Assembly: GCF_002813555.1 (NCBI RefSeq)
Contig: NZ_CP025057.1
Span: forward strand, 980,001 to 1,044,000
DNA from: Spiroplasma floricola 23-6
Lineage (GTDB): Bacteria; Bacillota_I; Bacilli_A; Mycoplasmatales; Mycoplasmataceae
Reading direction: 5' to 3'
DNA: 64,000 bases
Under the pieces are notes generated by a model, which saw only the letters and a list, made by a program, of their open reading frames with translations, was not told where the DNA came from and searched no databases. Made by a program: the position numbers and the translations under genes. How positions within the stretch are numbered: the first letter of the stretch is position 1; the number at the start of each line of letters is the position of its first letter. Below are positions 31,939 to 42,674 of this stretch, one piece after another.

Positions 31939-32028
31939 CTCATCGTTGGTTTCCCCTTAATTTAAGCACCTAATTGAATAGGTTGCTACCACTTCATAGA
32001 GTTTTTTCTCTCAGCAGTTCTTAATAAG
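31939..32028 (-). ncRNA. SAM-I (S-box) riboswitch aptamer
   Basis: The minus strand shows the S-box pattern: P1 CTTATT pairing with GATGAG; a P2 with GAGAG...CTCT followed by ATGAAG; then GGTAGCAACC, a P3 hairpin closed by CCTA/TAGG, and a P4 with CTTAA/TTAAG. Position directly before metK and the downstream terminator agree with an 'off when SAM is high' switch. Confidence 0.88.
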
Positions 32029-32066
32029 AATTTTTTTAAGTTTTCTAAAGTAATAATATCAAATAT

Positions 32067-33032
32067 TTATAAACTTTTAATTATTAATTCAAATATTTTT
32101 TCAGAATTATTAGTATTTAAAATATAATGCTTATATCCCTTAACTTTTTCAAAAATATATTTATCTTTATTAAGTTTTGATAAATATTTAGCAATTTTTT
32201 TTGAATTACAATAAAAATCATTATTCGAAAGTATTAATAACATCTTTTCTTTTGATTTATTAATATTTTTGATACTAATTTTATTAGCTTTTTTTCATAA
32301 GTAATAATCTTTGGTATTAAATAAATTTTTAGTTAAATTTTCATCTTCAATTTTCTTGGCAAAAACACTATCATCTGTTAAATCTATACCATTAATAGGA
32401 CTTATAAGTTTTGTATCTGCTTTAAATAAAGTTCCCCATCAAAGTTTTAGATAAAATCCAAAAGTTTTTTGATAAGCATGATTTAATCTTAATGAACAAG
32501 AAATAATTTTATAAACCTTTTCATTATCTGATAAAAAACTTGCTATTGTTGCTCCAAAACCTTCTCCCAACAAAATAATTTTCGCTGTAGGATTTTTTTC
32601 ACTAATATCTTTAATTATTTCTCTTAAATCAGAAATTGTTCAGCCAAAATGGAATTGTTTTTCAACTATATTTTCTCCACAATTTCTTTGATCAAAAGAA
32701 ACTAATGAACAATTACTCTTTTTATTCTTATTTAATCAAACTTCCATTTTATCAAAATCTTTTCGATTTCTAAACATATCATGAATTCCAATAATTATAT
32801 ACTCACTATTTGGATTAATTTCTCCAAATCATCTAAGTTCATAACCATCACTTGTTTTAAACATTTTCTTTTTAATTAATTCACTTTTAATAATTGGTTT
32901 TCTTTTAGTTTTAAGTTTATTAAAATTAATAATTCTAATTATTAAAGCTAATAAAAAAATTAAAACAAATGTACCCAATATTGAATAAATAATTATACTT
33001 AATAAGTCTCAAACAGCTTCTCAAACTCCCAT
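32067..33032 (-). CDS. Membrane-anchored alpha/beta-hydrolase-like protein lacking the nucleophile
   Basis: 321 residues. One membrane segment (about residues 8-34) anchors a cytoplasmic or surface alpha/beta-hydrolase fold: GIHDMFRNRKDF, SFDQRNCG and a late His (YKHYI). The nucleophile elbow reads LLGEGFGA, so residue 158 is Gly where GxSxG enzymes have Ser. Either it is catalytically dead or it uses another residue. ATG follows AAAGGTG. It is upstream of the metK leader with no shared transcript evident. Confidence 0.75.
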
Positions 33033-33054
33033 AAAATCACCTTTCTTAATTATA

Positions 33055-33084
33055 AAGAAAAAAACACCTTTTTTTCAGTGTTTA
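33055..33084 (-). terminator. Intrinsic terminator after the small helical protein gene
   Basis: Minus strand AAACAC / GTGTTT with an A-rich loop and following T-run, 18 bp past the stop at 33102. Confidence 0.7.
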
Positions 33085-33101
33085 TTATCGTAAATATTTT
33101 A

Positions 33102-33467
33102 TTAATTTTTATTTGATAAATCTAATGCATAGACATCAAATTGTCCCATAAATCAAAATGCAAATATAACACTTTGTTTTCTAACTATAAACTCTTGACC
33201 ACCCATAACATTAATTGCTTCATATATAAGATTACCAGCATCTTGTTCAAGATTAATTCTAGTATTTTCAAAATCAGAAACTGATGGTCTACCATATATT
33301 TCATTTTTACTTTCCAGTTCAATTTCTGTTATAACTCTTTTAAATGTATCTTTATATTTTAAAGCTTTTCCAAGCTTTTGTTCTATACCTGCACAAATAT
33401 TTTGAATTTCCTTGTCCAAAGCAAATAATGTTTCGTGTAAATTTCTAAGTTTATCATATCTTTTCAT
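33102..33467 (-). CDS. Unrecognised small helical protein
   Basis: 121 residues: a helical N-terminal half with coiled-coil character (LHETLFALDKEIQNI, IEQKLGKALKYK) and a C-terminal part containing NVMGGQEF. No signal or membrane segment. SD AGGAG precedes ATG. It is separated from ymdB by 121 bp of AT-rich sequence and followed by its own terminator. Function unknown. Confidence 0.7.
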
Positions 33468-33588
33468 ATTTTATGCTCCTAAAAATATCCTTTGTCAAAA
33501 ATATTATACACAAATTTTTATTAAATCTTTTTTCTAATAAATTGTCAATTAAATATTAATTTATTTAATTAAAATCTTTTTTCAATTA

Positions 33589-34353
33589 TTACTTAATTTG
33601 CAATCTTTCTATAGAAATAGCTTTATTTTTATCATTTATAGATAAAATAACACCACAAAGTAAACCTTGATTTTCTGAAGGTTTAAATTTCACTGGTAAT
33701 CCAGTTTTTTCTTTATGTATAACTTCTTCTGGATTTGCCCCAATTATTGAGTTAATTGGTCCTGTCATTCCTAAATCTGTAATAAATGCTGTTCCCTTTG
33801 GAAGTATTCTTTCATCAGCTGTTTGCACATGAGTGTGTGTTCCAACAAGAGCTGTAATAATACCATCATAATTTCAAGCAAATGCTATTTTTTCTGCACT
33901 TGTTTCAGCATGAAAATCTACTATATGAATATCAGAATCATCATTTTCAATTATTTTATCCATAATTTCATAAGGATTATTAACGTGCTCCATAAAGCTT
34001 TTACCCATCAAATTTGTTATTCTTATTTTTTTATTTTTTCAATTATATTGATTTGTTCCAATACCTAAATTGTAAGAATTCATATTTGCAGGTCTTAAAA
34101 GATCATTAACTTCATTAATGTATTCTAATGTTTCTTTTACTTTAAAAACATGATTTCCTGTAGTAATAACATCAACTCCAAGTTTCTTAAGAAAATCATA
34201 ATGATTCTTATTTATCCCTTTTCCATGACTTATATTTTCTCCATTAACAACAATAAAGTCGATACTATTTTTTTTCACAATTGATTTTAAATGTTTTTCT
34301 AATATATCTCTTCCTGATTTAGAGTAAACATCTCCTATTATTAAAAAATTCAT
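33589..34353 (-). CDS. ymdB: YmdB-type metallophosphoesterase (2',3'-cyclic nucleotide phosphodiesterase)
   Basis: 254 residues, TIGR00282 family. Metal ligands are visible in order: IGDVYSK, VVNGENISHG, TTGNHVFK, VDFHAE and GTHTHVQTAD. The Bacillus enzyme acts on 2',3'-cyclic nucleotides; homologues are near-universal in mycoplasmas. The start overlaps the ylxM stop by one base (TAATG), so ftsY-ylxM-ymdB is one operon. Confidence 0.9.
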
Positions 34354-34676
34354 TATAAATTTTGCTCCACTTCCACTATCAATTGGTCAATTGATATTTT
34401 ATTAATTTTGGCTTTATCTAAAATATCTTTAATTTTTGTATTTTTTAATTTTAAATTTAATTTTTCTTCTAAATCTATCAATATTATTGAAGTTTTATTT
34501 ATACTATCATAAACTGCATTTCTTGATACACCAAACTCTTCTGAAATTTCTTGTAAAGTTAAATCTTCAAAAAAATATAGTTCAAAGTATTGAGATTGTT
34601 TTTCTGTTAATAAATTTTTATAGTAATCATACAATTCTGCTAAATTAGCTGTTTTTTGAATATCTTGATTAATCAT
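34353..34676 (-). CDS. YlxM/p13-like helix-turn-helix protein
   Basis: 107 residues with a sigma-70 region-4-like HTH: LTLQEISEEFGVSRNAVYDSI. YlxM proteins accompany the signal recognition particle genes, as here right after ftsY. Start MINQDIQ at 34676 lies ten bases after GGAA and overlaps the ftsY end by eight bases; an ATG nine bases earlier would leave almost no spacing. Confidence 0.88.
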   Translation of the reverse strand: MINQDIQKTANLAELYDYYKNLLTEKQSQYFELYFFEDLTLQEISEEFGVSRNAVYDSINKTSIILIDLEEKLNLKLKNTKIKDILDKAKINKISIDQLIVEVEQNL

Positions 34677-35655
34677 TTTTATCATTTTCCATAAAATCAG
34701 ATGTTAATTCTCAAATATAATTATCAACATCAAATTCTTCTATATCATTGACAGTTTCACCTGTTCCAATTAACTTAACAGGTATATTTAAAGTATCTTT
34801 AATTGCAAGAGCTATTCCACCCTTACTAGTACCATCCATTTTTGTAAGAACTATTCCTGTTACATTAGTTGTTTCTGAAAATGCTTTTGCTTGACTTATT
34901 CCATTTTGTCCTGTTTGAGCATCAATAACTAGTAATCTTTCATGAGGACCATCAACTACACTTTTTTGAATAATTTTAGTCATTTTTTCTAATTCTCTCA
35001 TTAAATTTTCTTTATTTTGAAGTCTTCCTGCTGTATCAATTAATAATAAATCATATTTTTCTTCACTTGCTTTTTTAATACCATCAAAAACTACACTTGC
35101 TGGATCTTTAGAATTATTTTGTGATTTTACTAAGTCTACATTTTTAAGTCTTTTATCACATCACTCTTGTAATTGTTCAACAGCTCCTGCTCTAAATGTA
35201 TCTGCTGCTGCAATTAAGACTTTTTTGCCCATATTTGAATAATAATTTGCTATTTTTGCAATACTTGTTGTTTTTCCTACACCATTTACACCAACCATTA
35301 TAAAAACATTTAATCTTTTATCTTTATAATTTAACTCTGTTTTAAATTTTCCACTATCTGTGTAAGTTTCATAAATTTGCTCTACTAATATCTCTTTTAT
35401 TTCATTAAATGAGTGTTTAGGCTTTGATTTTTTTTGCACTCTATTAGAAATTTCCAAAACCATTTTCATACCCATATCAGTTTTAATTAAAATATTTTCT
35501 AATTCTTCAAAAAAGTCAGAATTTGGTTCTTTATAATTTTTACTTAATTTTTTAATATCACTTGAAAAAGTTAATGTATTTTTATGGTCCTTTTTGTGTT
35601 TTTTAATTTGTTTTTTTGTTTCTCTTCTTTGTTTTAAATTACTTCAAAATCCCAT
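34669..35655 (-). CDS. ftsY: Signal recognition particle receptor FtsY
   Basis: 328 residues. N domain then the SRP GTPase: G1 GVNGVGKTTS, DTFRAGA, DTAGR and TKMDG. A short basic N-terminus (KQRRETKKQIKKHKK) replaces the long acidic A domain of E. coli, as in Gram-positives. It targets ribosomes translating membrane and lipoproteins. ATG behind AGAGGA. Confidence 0.95.
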
Positions 35656-35734
35656 AAAATTTCCTCTTTTCTCTTTATTAATTGTATAATAAAAATAATG
35701 TATTATAAATATATTAATGTGTGAGGGAAAAATT

Positions 35735-36619
35735 ATGAAAAAACTACTATCAGTTTGACTATCTTTAAGTTTAGCTGTTTCAGCTGGAGTTACTTCAACT
35801 CTAAAAAATGAAAATAAATACGCAAGTAAATATACAAGATACTTATTAGCTATGGATGACTTTTTATATCACAGAGTTGAAAACAAAATGGATATAAAGA
35901 ATTTAACAAATGAGAATTTTGAAGAAATTCTAAAAGAAGCTTTTTATGTAGATGATTTTGGAAAGGAATTATTTAACAATATAACTTTTGAAGTTTTAAA
36001 AATTGAAGATGGAGAATTAACTATTCTTTTTAAAGATAAAAACAATTTAAAACTTTTAAATGAAAATATAATACTTAAATTTAATTTAGTATTATTTAAT
36101 TACGATAAAATCAATGATTTCATTTATGTAATGAATAATTTTTTAAAGAATAATCCATTAATTCTAACAAAAAGTAATTATATTCAATTAGAAGTTGAAG
36201 ATTTATTAAAGTCTAAGTTTAAAAAAATCTTCGATAGATATTCTTCATCAGTATTATTTTTAGATAATATTAATGAATTTTGAGAATTTATAGATTTTGA
36301 AGAATTAGAAAATGAGAACCCTAAATATTTAAATGCTAGTTTCTTAAATGATACAAAATTAGATTTTAAATTATTAAGAGATTCACAATCTTTTGGAAAT
36401 GAAGGATTTGATAAATATATTAACTTTTCTGTAAATGAAAACATATTTAAAAGAGAAATCTTTAATTGAATAAAAAAACATTCTTTCTTTAAAGAAAATG
36501 TTAAAAATTATGATGATATTTTTACAATAGAAGAAATAAGAAAAAATAAAGTTACAATTTCTTTATCAGATAAATTATTTACAGTTCCAAAATTAATTAC
36601 TTTAAATAAAATAAAATAA
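35735..36619 (+). CDS. Secreted or membrane-anchored protein with non-lipoprotein leader
   Basis: 294 residues. The leader MKKLLSVWLSLSLAVSAGVTS resembles the lipoprotein leaders of this genome but has no Cys, so it would be released by a type I signal peptidase or remain as an anchor. The body is acidic and helical (NFEEILKEAFYVDDFGKELF). No family recognised. SD GAGGG precedes ATG; TGTATAAT at 35683-35690 is a plausible extended -10. Divergent from ftsY. Confidence 0.75.
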
Positions 36620-36657
36620 AAAGAAGAAGAACAATTTTGCTCTTCTTCTTTTTATTT
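36614..36657 (+). terminator. Intrinsic terminator after the secreted protein gene
   Basis: AAAAAGAAGAAGA / TCTTCTTCTTTTT arms, overlapping the stop and followed by T-rich sequence. Confidence 0.85.
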
Positions 36658-36683
36658 AACTGAGACTATATTTGTTTTAATAA

Positions 36684-37625
36684 TTAAATATTACTCAATT
36701 TAGAGTTTAAATATTTAACTATTTTTTTACAAGTTTGCATATCTTGTACTTTTGCTCCTGATGCAGTTTTATGACCTCCACCACCAAAATGTTTTGCAAC
36801 TTTTGATACATTTATACTATCTGATCTAAATTCAACTCTGACATAATCTTTATTTTCTACAAAAAAGATTCATACTTTTGCAGAATTTATCTCTCCTAGC
36901 ATATTAACTCAAAGTGCTATTTTATTAACATCTGATATATTATAATCGCTTAATATCTCCTTTGTTAATTCAATATATGCTATTTTATTTTCAGACATTT
37001 TATAATTTTGCAAAATATAAGCTTTTAATTTAATTTCATTTCCATCTAAACCATATATATTTTTATAAATTAAATTTAAGTCTATATTTTTCGACATTAA
37101 GATACTTGCCATTCTAAAAGTTCTTTCAGTGACATTTCTATACATAAATCTGTCAGTGTCTGTTACTAAACCATGATATAAATTAAAAGCTGTTTCTTTT
37201 GAAAAAATTAAATCAGTTTGTGAAAATATATCTGTTAAAAGTTCACAAGTAGCAGGACAAGAACTATTAACTATTTCATAATTTCCATATTTCTCAACAT
37301 TTATATGATGATCTATTTTGAATACACAACTAGCTTTTTTAAGTCATTCTATATTTGATATATCGATTCTTGAAGTTATTGCAGTATCTGTAATAATAAC
37401 TAGTGCATCTTGAAAATCATTTTCTTGTAACTTATCATTTTTGCCAATACATTCATATTCTATTGGCAATTCTCCACCGCAAAGCACTATTTTATTTGAG
37501 AAATTTTCTTTTATAAATCTATATAATCCCATTTGTGACCCAATTGCATCAAAATCAGGAAAAATATGTCTTAATAATATTATCTTCTTATGTTCCTTAA
37601 TTTTTTCTAGAAATTTTTTAATCAT
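36684..37625 (-). CDS. nrnA: DHH/DHHA1 phosphoesterase, NrnA-like
   Basis: 313 residues. DHH motifs: RHIFPDFDAIGS, ITDTAI, DHH (KIDHHINV), TDTDRF; the DHHA1 part has the FGGGGHKTASG signature. NrnA degrades nano-RNA and dephosphorylates pAp; mycoplasma homologues act likewise. It begins 4 bp after the phnE stop. Confidence 0.88.
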
Positions 37626-37629
37626 ATTC

Positions 37630-40260
37630 TTAATAATCTAAACTTTCTAATTTAATTTTTGTGCTTTTTTTAATAAAACTAACTGCTTTTTTTACTTCTA
37701 AACTTTGAATTTTAAATTCTTTTTTAGATAATTCATCTTTCTTATTTTTTAAATTATCAAGAATAACTTTAATTTGAGTTTTCTTTTTATTTAAAATTAT
37801 TTCAATATCATTTTTTCTATCTACTTTTTTTAATTTGATTTTTGTATTAAAGTTCTTATTGTGTTCTAAATAGATTTTTTTTGCTTCTTTATAATCTTTT
37901 ATTTTTTCTTTTGATAATTTAAAGTAATCTATATAACTTAAATATCAAGCTAAATTGAATTTTATTTTTTGAGCTTTAGATATTTCTTTTGCCTTTTTAT
38001 AAATTTCTTTATTAGTATATGAATAAAATGCCTCTGATTGAGAATAATCTAATTTTTCACTACCAAATACTAAATACTCATTGGCTTTATAAACTGCAAA
38101 ATTTTTATGTTTAAAAAATAATATAACTCTATCTACATATCATGGATTTATACCTAAATTTAACTTTGCTCTTAAAACAGTTGATACATACTCTACAAAG
38201 AATGTAAAGAGCATTATTCCAAATAATAAGGCCCCAAATTCATGGAAGTAATGTTGACTAAAATAACTATTTAATAAGTAACCCATATTTCCTGCTCCAA
38301 CTACTCCCAAAACTGAAACTTCTTTAAAATTAATATCAAATCTATAAACTATATAAGAAACAATACTACTTGTAGTTTGAGGCATAATTCCATATTTGAA
38401 TACTTGAAATTTATTTAATCCTGTTGATTCCAATTGATAAACTATTTTTAAATTAATTTCATCAAAAATTTCTCTGTTATATTTTGTTAACATCCCTATT
38501 GTTCCCATTGCAATTGCAAGAGTTGCAGTAAATGGTCCCATACCAACTAAGGTAATAAAGAATATTGCATAAATATAAGTTGGTACTGATCTTAATATTG
38601 ATGTGAATACAACAAAGAATTTTGCAACATAGTAATTTACAACTTTTTCAGAACTTAATAATCCATAAATATAGGCGAATATAGCACCTATTAAAGTTCC
38701 AACAATTGCAATAGAGAGTGTTTCAAATATTAAATAAAGTACAGAGTAAGGAGCATTACCACTCGCTCTAAAAAAAGAAGCTCAATTAAATTTCAACATT
38801 TCAAGTAAATTATTATTTGTATTTTGAATTGTTTGAGAACTTTCAAGGTGAAAACTAATAAATGAAAGTGAATATATAAAAATTGTAAATAATATTAAAT
38901 ATAATGAAACTCTTTTAATTCATTTTCTTGGATTTTTCTTAATTACTTCATTTATTGTCAAAGTTTTTAAGTATTCTTTATGCTCATTTAAAGCACTCTC
39001 TTCTATTTCCTTTATCATTTGTTCTTTTAAAAACATAACTTTAAAATTAAAATCTGATAGATACTTTTTATCTCTTCTAATATTAATTTTTTTATCATCA
39101 TCTCAAATAAATCATGATTTTGAGTTTATATTTTCTAATTTAAATTTTTCAAATTCTTTTTTCTCTTTATTCAGATTATTTTTAAATTCTTGTTTAAAAT
39201 CATGTTTAGTTTTTTTGATTTCTTGCTTTATTAAAAGAACTTTCTCATTATCTTTATTATTTTTTGCTTCTATTAAACTTTCATTTAAATCTTTTTGTAA
39301 TATAAATTTTATATAAAAGTTTACATTATTAAGTTTTGATATTTGTTTAATTAAGTTATTATATTTCTTTTGATCCTTTTGATCTAAAATGAAATCTCTA
39401 TCTAAAAGTATATAATTTTTAACAAAATAAATTAAAACTTCTAAAAAGACTACTGTTAATATCAATAATGTAAGTAAAAAACCAACTCTTCCTCATTCAT
39501 CATATTCAATAGAACTATCTATCATTCTACCAATACCAAATTTTGTAACTCCTCCAATAACTGAAATATATCTTATATTAGTCTCTAAGGCATAAAATGT
39601 AGCAGATGTAATATGATTTGATATTTGAGGAACAACAGCAGTTCTAAAGGCCCTAAATTTTCCTGCTCCTGTTGCTTGTTGAGAAATAAATATCCTAGTA
39701 TTAATGTGTTCTATTCTTTCAAAAAATATTTTTGAAGTTATTGAAAATGTAAAGATAGCAAGAACTATAGTAACTGTTAAATTTGTTTGACCGAAGTATC
39801 CAACAAAAATTAGTGCATATACAAAAGAAGGTACTGTTCTAAAAAATGCAATTATAGTTTTTGCAGTATTATTTATAAATTTATTTTGAACAATGTTTCC
39901 AGCAGCAAGAATTGAAACTGGAATGGCTAATATAACACCAATTATAGTTCCAGAAAAAGCTATCAACATTGTTAAAAATATAGAAGACATTGCCTTGTTA
40001 AAAAACACATTTCCTAAACTATCAGGTTTTAAAAAATCTTTTCAATCTCATTTAAATAAATCTGAAATTCTGGATACAAATAAATCAAAACTTGAAAACA
40101 GTTCTCCTCAATTTGCATCCAAAACTTTAAAACCAAAAATAATTAATACTATTAAACATACTATAGAAAAAATTAGAAAAGTCTTTTTAGGTGCTTTTGT
40201 ATAACTATTATTTATTGCAAAAACATTTCTAGATTTTATTGACTCAAATTTCCTTTTCAT
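37630..40260 (-). CDS. phnE: PhnE-type ABC permease, two permease domains fused
   Basis: 876 residues. Two BPD_transp_1 domains, each with about six membrane segments and an EAA-like loop (QQATGAGKFRAFRTAVVP in the first; LESTGLNKFQVFKYGIMP in the second), are joined by a ~200-residue Lys/Glu-rich cytoplasmic linker; another charged tail follows. One polypeptide thus supplies the whole channel. It partners phnC (stop directly touches this ATG) and phnD. Substrate is questioned by the upstream guanine-class riboswitch. Confidence 0.88.
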
Positions 40261-41025
40261 CTAATAATTATCTCCATAAATTTCTTTAAGAATATCTTTG
40301 GTTAATTTTTCTGGTTTATCATCAAAAACTATTTTTCCATCTCTTAAACCTATAATTCTTGTTGCAAATTTTATTGCTAAATCAACATGGTGAATATTCA
40401 AAATAATTGTCATATTTTCATTCTTATTAACATTTTGAAAATCTTGAATAACTTGACTTGCCAAAATTGGATCTAAAGCAGATACAGGTTCATCAGCAAT
40501 TATAAGTTCTGGTTCTTGTGAAAGAGTTCTTGCCAAAGCAACTCTTTGTTGTTGTCCTCCACTTAAGTTATCTGCTCTAATATATGCATAATCTAGTAAA
40601 TTTAATTTTTCCAAAGATCTTAAAGCAACTTCTTTATCTTTTTTTCTAAAAATACCAAATAGTGATCTTCAAAAAGATAATTTGGATATTCTTGAGTTTA
40701 AGACATTTGCCAAAACTGTTTGTTTTTCTATATTGTTATATTCTTGAGACATTAATCCAATTTTGTTTCTTAACTTTCTTAGTCTTTTATTACTTATTTT
40801 ACTTAAATTATATTCCTCAATTTCTTCACCTTCTTTTCAAGATATCAATAACTCTCCAGAAGATATTTTGTTAATTCCATTAATTGTTTTTAAAAGAGTG
40901 GTTTTACCAGCACCTGAAAGTCCTATTATAGCTACAAATTCTCCATCATTAATAGTAATATTTATATCTCTTAAGACTTGCTTTCCATTAGGTCATACTT
41001 TATTTACATTAGTGAATTTTATCAT
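40261..41025 (-). CDS. phnC: PhnC-type ABC transporter ATPase
   Basis: 254 residues: Walker A GLSGAGKTT, signature [14 protein letters not shown], Walker B LIIADEPVSALDP and switch His (IHHVDLA). Closest in style to the phosphonate PhnC group. TAG stop is followed at once by the phnE ATG. No ribosome site is visible before ATG 41025 and an in-frame stop lies just upstream; a hairpin with T-run sits in the 63-bp gap after phnD. Confidence 0.9.
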
Positions 41026-41030
41026 AACTT

Positions 41031-41067
41031 AAAAAAATACAAATAGAATTTAATCTAATTGTATTTT
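41031..41067 (-). terminator. Terminator-like hairpin between phnD and phnC
   Basis: Minus strand AAAATACAA / TTGTATTT arms with a ~20-nt AT loop and seven Ts. Partial termination here would give more binding protein than ATPase and permease. Confidence 0.55.
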
Positions 41068-41088
41068 CTCCTTTTCTATTTTAACTAA

Positions 41089-42378
41089 TTATCAATTTTT
41101 CATTAATTCTAACATTTTTGCAGTTTCCACAGTTGCTCTTGTTATTGAACTATCCATGTCTACTTCGAAACTTTCACTAGCTTCTTTAGAAGTTGGTCCA
41201 ATATAACCTGTATGACTGTAAATATTAAATATTTCTTTATTTTCTGGTTTTGCAATAAGGTTAATAAATGCTGTTCTTAAATCATCTTTATATTGTTCGT
41301 CATTAATTCTTTTTTTAGAGTAAACAATTAAATCATTTGGAATTGCATCAGTTGCTCCTATAACTGTTGAGTTTGCAAAAGCCTTTTTAACTTTATTATC
41401 ATCTTTTTGTTCAGATCTAATATCACTGAATCCTACTGCATAGTTTGCTGCCCCATCATTTTGTGCATTTGAAATATTTTCAGCAGCTTGTGGATAGCTT
41501 TCTTGTTGACTTGCTTTTTTTCACAGTCCTTGTAATTCACTATCTTCAAATCCAAGAACATTTTTAAGTCAAAGCATTGGATATAAAACTCCTGCACTTG
41601 ATGTCTTACTTTTTCCAAAAGAGAATTTAAACTTATCTTCTGTGGCTCCTTTTAAAATCAATGCTTTTAAATCAGCTTTATATTGTTCAGAAGATTCAAC
41701 GCTTTCTTCTCTTGTTAAATTTTCTTTACCATATTTAGTTATATCAAATCCGCTAGCGCTTAAAAATGCATTATTTGCATAAATATATGATCTATAATAT
41801 GAAGCAGTATTTTCAGAATCCTCCAGTTTTTCTTTTGCTTGTTGTAAATTTTCAATTCCTGTTGCAGTTTTATTATAATATTGTGCTAATTGCATAGAAG
41901 TTTGAGCATCAATTGCTTTATTTTGTGCTTTTGAAGAATCAAATTTTCCATCAGTTTGAAATGGTTCAAAACCTTTTGTTTCAGGAGTTACACCACTTCT
42001 TGAAGCACTTAAAAGTACACCTTCTGAAGAGAATTTTCCTTCATTATCTTTACCTCTATATTTTACATATGTGTTAATAGGTAAAAATGCTAAGTCAGCT
42101 TTACCATCTTGTAAAGTTTTTCCTGCTACTTCATAGTTTGTTGAAGTTGAAATCTTAACTTTTTTATTTAAAGTTCTACCATCTTTTTGAGCAATACTAG
42201 ATAATTCTGTTGCTAATTTTTGTTCTAATGGTTTAACAGTATTTATTATTTCTGTACTATTATTTGAAGGAATAAATAATATATTTATTGTATCTGAACT
42301 TCCCCCACATGAAACAACTGTTGATACTGATGATGCGATTAGTGTGCTTACAGCAAAAAGTGATAATAATTTTTTCAT
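41089..42378 (-). CDS. phnD: PhnD-type substrate-binding lipoprotein
   Basis: 429 residues. Leader MKKLLSLFAVSTLIASSVSTVVSC with lipobox Cys24. The body fits the PhnD/p37 periplasmic-binding fold: INILFIPSNN, NYEVAGKTLQDGKADLAFLP and SGVTP. This group includes phosphonate, phosphate-ester and, in Mycoplasma hyorhinis p37, thiamine binders, so the name does not fix the substrate. Ends with UGA-Trp then TAA. A guanine-class riboswitch and terminator precede it. Confidence 0.88.
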
Positions 42379-42454
42379 TATTTCTATTTTTCCTTTTCCT
42401 TAAAATTATTTTGTGTAAATAAACAAAGAGCTCATTGTTAACTAATTATTGTTT

Positions 42455-42507
42455 AAAAAAAAAAAAAAAAACTTATAAAACCTTTTTTCATAAAGTTTTT
42501 GATAAGT
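42455..42507 (-). terminator. Riboswitch-controlled terminator upstream of phnD
   Basis: Minus strand ACTTAT-C-AAAA...TTTT-ATAAGT hairpin followed by an uninterrupted run of 17 Ts (A-run 42455-42471 on plus), between the aptamer and phnD. Confidence 0.85.
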
Positions 42508-42523
42508 TCCTTTCTAAAAATTT

Positions 42524-42585
42524 GCTTATAGAGATATATAGGTATATCGTAGAGACACCAACCCAATATGTTGGTTTATACAAGC
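42524..42585 (-). ncRNA. Guanine-class purine riboswitch aptamer
   Basis: Minus strand: P1 GCTTGTA / TATAAGC; P2 ACCAAC / GTTGGT with seven-base loop ATATTGG; J2/3 containing the conserved TCTAC; P3 GATAT / ATATC with loop ACCTAT; J3/1 TCTAT. The GG in L2 can pair with CC in L3, the hallmark loop-loop contact. The base at the position of C74 is C, specifying guanine-type rather than adenine-type recognition. Confidence 0.85.
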
Positions 42586-42643
42586 TTTTTATTTAATTTA
42601 CATTTTCTATTTTATATTAATAAATAAAAAAGTCTATATTTTA

Positions 42644-42674
42644 AAATAAAAAATCACTCTTTTAAAAGAATGAT
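42644..42674 (-). terminator. Intrinsic terminator after lemA
   Basis: Minus strand ATCATTCT / AGAGTGAT (one G-U pair) followed by TTTTTT; overlaps the lemA stop. Confidence 0.75.

Noticed and set aside
42455-42471. Run of 17 A on the plus strand as a simple repeat or phase-variable tract
   Set aside because: It is the T-run of the minus-strand terminator behind the guanine riboswitch; length variation is possible but it lies outside any coding frame.
42524-42585. 2'-deoxyguanosine variant of the purine riboswitch
   Set aside because: The known Mesoplasma dG aptamers have a changed J2/3; here the TCTAC of ordinary guanine aptamers is retained. It cannot be excluded without testing, so it is reported as guanine-class.
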